DNA of 9,291 nt. It comes from an uncultured Eubacteriales bacterium (GTDB taxonomy: Bacteria > Bacillota > Clostridia > UBA1381 > UBA9506). Under the pieces are notes generated by a model. It saw only the letters and a list, made by a program, of their open reading frames with translations, was not told where the DNA came from and ran no database searches. A program made the position numbers and the translations under genes. The DNA lies in contig CABSKZ010000093.1 of assembly GCA_902478395.1 (NCBI GenBank), positions 1 to 9,291 on the forward strand, read 5' to 3'. Shown here one piece after another: positions 6,619-9,291 of the stretch (position 1 is its first letter; the number at the start of each line of letters is the position of its first letter).

Positions 6619-8940
6619 TTATTCCAGTACCCATTTATATTCATATGTGACATCACTGCCGTTTACAGTCACCAAAATGTACTTAACATACGAAATGCTC
6701 GTCCCTTTCAGCGCGATGCTCGGGAACACACCTGCGGTATTCAGGTACCGCACACCGTTTTCCACGGTAATTTCATTTTTGTAGCCGCCGCCAAACACAA
6801 AAACATTAATGCCGCTGGCCGCAGCCCCCTCCATGAGTTCCTTAAATTTCTTGACCTCTGTTTCATTGTCAGAAATCGTTGGTTTTTCCAAAAAGATAAA
6901 CACATTCGAGCCTATTAAGCTGTTCATATCGCTGCGCAGCTGATCCCATTGGGTTTTGTCACTGGAATAGATTTTTCCGCTAGTATTGTTAACAGCAATG
7001 AAAGTATTGGTGCCGCGCGTAAATTTAAAATAATTTTTTGCGGTGAAGTAATCGCCGTTTAGCTCCTGTACTGCATCCGCATCAAAATCGCTTCCGACAA
7101 ATGCATGGACAGCGCCGTTGTTCTTCATGGCCCAGGTTGCGTTGTTCATCATAAACAGGTCGAACAACTTTTCCGGCTTTCTGGTGTTGCCGAATACGGT
7201 GAAACGGAAGCTGTCTTCCCCCGTCAGTTCAGCGGCTTTGTTTTTCGGGTCAACAATTACTTTATTTTCCGGCAGTCCGATTTCCGCCGCGCCGTCTATC
7301 ATCAGCGCCATATTAGCGTTCGTCGCGCCAAAAGATGCTGTAATCACAGTTGCGCCGCCGCTGTTGGCAACCACTTTATTTCCATTCATTGACGCAATTT
7401 CGTTGGAGAACGAAATATCCGCATCGCGGGGATAAATGATGGCTTTTACACCGTTCGCATCTTTGCCGCTCAGCCAGAGATTTGTACTTTCTCCACTGTT
7501 CAGCGTGATTTTTTCCTGGTCAAATGCCATTGTATACGGCTTCTCTAATACATTTATTTCCAGATTTGCAGTCTTCCCGCCATAGCTTGCCTGAAAGACC
7601 GCTTTCCCTTCCTCTGTTGGGTAGTAGTCGCTGCCTCGGAGCTCGCCGGAACCAGATATCTTGGTTATCTGTCCTTCCCCTTCCAGTTCCATCTGCCTGC
7701 CATATTGGTCATATCCCTCAATCCAGAGCCAGCGGGAAGTATTCGCAAACATATTGGCATCGTCTGTTTTCAGTTGGATGGAATCCAGCTTTGCAGGCTC
7801 GTTTGTATCCGCTGTTATTCCGATGGAATTGGTCACCGCCCGGTAGCTTCCATCCGAGGGCTTGTTCACGACCTTATGTTCGCCGTCCTCCTTAATTGCC
7901 ATCAACGTGGAGCCGCCGCCGTCCAGATTCATTGCGTTCCAGCAGCCGAGATCCGCCATCAGGTAGCCAAGCTGTGTCTGCGTCATCCCGATTGCCTCAG
8001 AACGGCGTCCGTCCACCGCGACGATTGTGAGAATTTTGCCGGTTTTGTCGACGCCGACTGCACTGCGCGGCTGGAGACCAGTTATGTTGTGGGAAAACTT
8101 GGTTGGAACCTGCCCATCTGCGAGAATGATGCCGCCTCCGCCCACTGCCGTTTCAATATTTTTAAAATTCGGTGTCGTTGCAACATTGAGGATAACAGGA
8201 TCTCCCACATTTAGATTATCATCCAAGAAGGTATTGATAGATAGGTCAGCCAGAAGGACGTACCCATTTTCAGGTATTTCCGCAGGGTCCATCTGCCAGC
8301 GTTTGTCGATAACGATATCATCCTTTACGACAATTTCCATTTTAGTCCCATACGAGCCGAGGGAAAGGTTGTTCCAGTCCCGCGTGTACATCGCGACTCC
8401 GTTTAAATCGTCATATTTATTCAGGCTGTTAATCCACTCCACCTTGCCGTTCGGCGCCTTCACAGAGATTTCGAACTCAAAATTATTGAAGTAAAGCAAC
8501 CCATCCTCTTTGACTTGGTATAGCGCATTCATCGCTTCCTGTGTGGCAGGTGTGCTGCGGAGTACGCCGTCAATAATTTCAATTCCGACAGGCGATCCTC
8601 TGCCCGCCTGTCCGCGTTTTGCCGCAAAAAAATCCGCGTTGACGGCAGCTAAGGCATCTGCGTCCTTTGCCATTTCCAGTGTGTTCTGCAAAAACGATTC
8701 TCCCTGCGGATGCCGCAGGACTTCAAATTTTAAATAGGGTTCATTGAGGTCGGCCTGCACGATATGGATATCCTGCCAGCCGCCTTCTTCCAGCCGCTTC
8801 ATATGTTTGTAGGTTACGCCCTTCATGAGCTGCTGTTCTGTCACATCCTCAAGGATTGCTCCATGAACCGCCGGGACGAAACCCGCCATCAGCACGATTA
8901 CCGTGCACAGCGCCGCCATTTTTCGTTTCAGTCTGTGCAT
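6619..8940 (-). CDS. Secreted phosphodiester glycosidase (NAGPA-like) with Big-like domains and a degenerate phosphoesterase-like C-terminus
   Basis: A 773-aa exported protein. Residues 1-27 form a signal peptide (RLKRK basic start, hydrophobic core about 9-23, likely cleavage after VHG at 27); there is no lipobox or sorting signal. Residues about 90-376 match the NAGPA/phosphodiester glycosidase family, named for the human enzyme that uncovers mannose-6-phosphate: AAVNADFF (98-105), RSAVGVDKTGKILTIVAVDG (292-311), MNLDGGGSTLMA (337-348) and TNSIGI (370-375). Residues about 381-466 and 467-550 look like two bacterial Ig-like (Big) domains. Residues about 575-773 track a calcineurin-like phosphoesterase (FRFTVFGNT, YFKFTRGTNTFIAVNN, TQWDQL, VFIFLEKP, INVFVFGGG) but lack the metal ligands. 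The role is probably hydrolysis of sugar-phosphate diester links in envelope or extracellular glycans; the substrate is unknown. AAGGAGG lies 7 bases before the ATG. galU lies upstream on the same strand, an 83-base gap away. Confidence 0.9.
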   Translation of the reverse strand: MHRLKRKMAALCTVIVLMAGFVPAVHGAILEDVTEQQLMKGVTYKHMKRLEEGGWQDIHIVQADLNEPYLKFEVLRHPQGESFLQNTLEMAKDADALAAVNADFFAAKRGQAGRGSPVGIEIIDGVLRSTPATQEAMNALYQVKEDGLLYFNNFEFEISVKAPNGKVEWINSLNKYDDLNGVAMYTRDWNNLSLGSYGTKMEIVVKDDIVIDKRWQMDPAEIPENGYVLLADLSINTFLDDNLNVGDPVILNVATTPNFKNIETAVGGGGIILADGQVPTKFSHNITGLQPRSAVGVDKTGKILTIVAVDGRRSEAIGMTQTQLGYLMADLGCWNAMNLDGGGSTLMAIKEDGEHKVVNKPSDGSYRAVTNSIGITADTNEPAKLDSIQLKTDDANMFANTSRWLWIEGYDQYGRQMELEGEGQITKISGSGELRGSDYYPTEEGKAVFQASYGGKTANLEINVLEKPYTMAFDQEKITLNSGESTNLWLSGKDANGVKAIIYPRDADISFSNEIASMNGNKVVANSGGATVITASFGATNANMALMIDGAAEIGLPENKVIVDPKNKAAELTGEDSFRFTVFGNTRKPEKLFDLFMMNNATWAMKNNGAVHAFVGSDFDADAVQELNGDYFTAKNYFKFTRGTNTFIAVNNTSGKIYSSDKTQWDQLRSDMNSLIGSNVFIFLEKPTISDNETEVKKFKELMEGAAASGINVFVFGGGYKNEITVENGVRYLNTAGVFPSIALKGTSISYVKYILVTVNGSDVTYEYKWVLE

Positions 8941-8979
8941 TGCCTGGCCTCCTTTGCCTTTTCCTGCATCTTCCTGTTT

Positions 8980-9008
8980 TGTAAAACACTTTACGTTTTC
9001 CGTGTCAA
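8980..9008 (-). promoter_or_regulatory. Possible promoter with overlapping palindrome upstream of the phosphodiester glycosidase gene
   Basis: On the minus strand a perfect -35 TTGACA (9003-9008) is 17 bases from TTTACA (8980-8985), a poor -10 matching 3 of 6. The perfect inverted repeat GTAAA-ACAC-TTTAC (8981-8994) overlaps this -10, a layout often seen for regulator sites. It lies in the 83-base gap after galU. No terminator is seen in the gap, so read-through from galU is possible. Confidence 0.35.
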
Positions 9009-9023
9009 ATCCGCACGAGGTTA

Positions 9024-9273
9024 TTATTTTACAATTCTTTTTAAATATGCCAAAAATGCGTCTTTTAAATCGTCACGTTTTAATGCGTATTCCACCGTTG
9101 CTTCCAGATAACCCATCTTGTTGCCGACGTCGTAACGGCGGCCAATAAAATCGTACGCATACATTTCCTGTTCCTTCGCAAGGCTGCAAAGTGCGTCTGT
9201 CAGCTGAATCTCCCCGCCGGCACCCGGCTTTGTGTTTTCCAGATGATGAAAGATTTCCGGCGTAATGATATAC
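9024..9273 (-). CDS. galU: UTP--glucose-1-phosphate uridylyltransferase, C-terminal fragment
   Basis: About 83 C-terminal residues are present; the rest lies beyond the contig end. Recognisable GalU features are YIITPEIFHHLENTKPGAGG, EIQLTDAL, the YDFIGRRYDVGNKMGYLEAT stretch and VEYALKRDDL near the end. The enzyme makes UDP-glucose from UTP and glucose-1-phosphate in the cytoplasm, feeding glycolipid, teichoic acid and exopolysaccharide synthesis. The natural gene cannot start within this window: the apparent start peptide MCIRDR comes from adapter sequence at 9274-9291, not from galU. The stop codon TAA is at 9024-9026. It lies upstream of and on the same strand as the secreted phosphodiester glycosidase. 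Confidence 0.93.
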
Positions 9274-9291
9274 CTGTCTCTTATACACATC
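9274..9291. other. Nextera/Tn5 mosaic-end adapter left on the contig end
   Basis: The last 18 bases are CTGTCTCTTATACACATC, identical to 18 of the 19 bases of the Tn5 mosaic end used in Nextera libraries. They interrupt galU within a codon. This is sequencing adapter carried into the assembly and not genomic DNA; a natural Tn5 insertion is unlikely because the match ends exactly at the contig end. Confidence 0.95.

Noticed and set aside
9024..9290. Complete small protein starting MCIRDR
   Set aside because: The first codons are Nextera adapter; the remainder is the C-terminus of GalU, so the gene is truncated and not a small novel protein.
9274..9291. Natural Tn5/IS50 transposon end
   Set aside because: Only the synthetic mosaic end is present, exactly at the contig edge; library adapter is the simpler explanation.
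1..9291. CRISPR array, tRNA or rRNA genes, IS elements, prophage or toxin-antitoxin genes
   Set aside because: Reading both strands, I saw no regularly spaced repeats, no tRNA-like cloverleaf with the conserved T-loop, no rRNA motifs, and no transposase, integrase or defence-protein motifs.

Overview
The window looks like chromosomal DNA from a strictly anaerobic, Gram-positive Clostridia-type bacterium (Bacillota), probably an assembled metagenome or draft-genome contig. The evidence is a superoxide reductase remnant (anaerobe oxygen defence), AGGAGG-type ribosome binding sites, TATAAT promoters, NAD+-dependent LigA, TlyA, and short intrinsic terminators. The species cannot be named from the sequence alone. 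The contig ends at base 9291 in what appears to be untrimmed Nextera/Tn5 adapter (9274-9291), so the right edge is an assembly edge and not a biological boundary.

Layout, left to right. (1) 1-123: C-terminal end of a superoxide reductase/desulfoferrodoxin gene on +, converging on ligA (minus, 179-2161) across a bidirectional terminator. (2) 2162-2694: no convincing protein gene. It holds two divergent promoters (one for ligA, one reading right) and about 275 bases with many nested complementary arms and possible pseudoknots, which I call a candidate structured noncoding RNA. (3) 2695-3267: a small nitroreductase-family flavoprotein on +. (4) 3268-3589: gene-free, with two hairpins sharing a 9-base repeat and a good bidirectional terminator. 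(5) 3590-9273: five genes on minus. In transcription order they are galU (partial), a secreted phosphodiester glycosidase, nth, tlyA (overlapping nth by 4 bases) and a Wzx-type flippase, with a terminator between the glycosidase and nth and separate promoters ahead of nth and the flippase.

How the genes relate. LigA and Nth are base-excision/replication DNA repair enzymes but sit in different transcription units. Nth and TlyA form a tight operon. GalU (UDP-glucose), the secreted phosphodiester glycosidase and the flippase are all plausible parts of cell-envelope glycan handling; that link is inferred from families and proximity only.

Most genes are ordinary housekeeping. The points most worth a second look are the candidate structured RNA upstream of the nitroreductase, the phosphodiester glycosidase whose C-terminal third resembles a calcineurin-like phosphoesterase that has lost its metal-binding residues, and the adapter sequence at the contig end.
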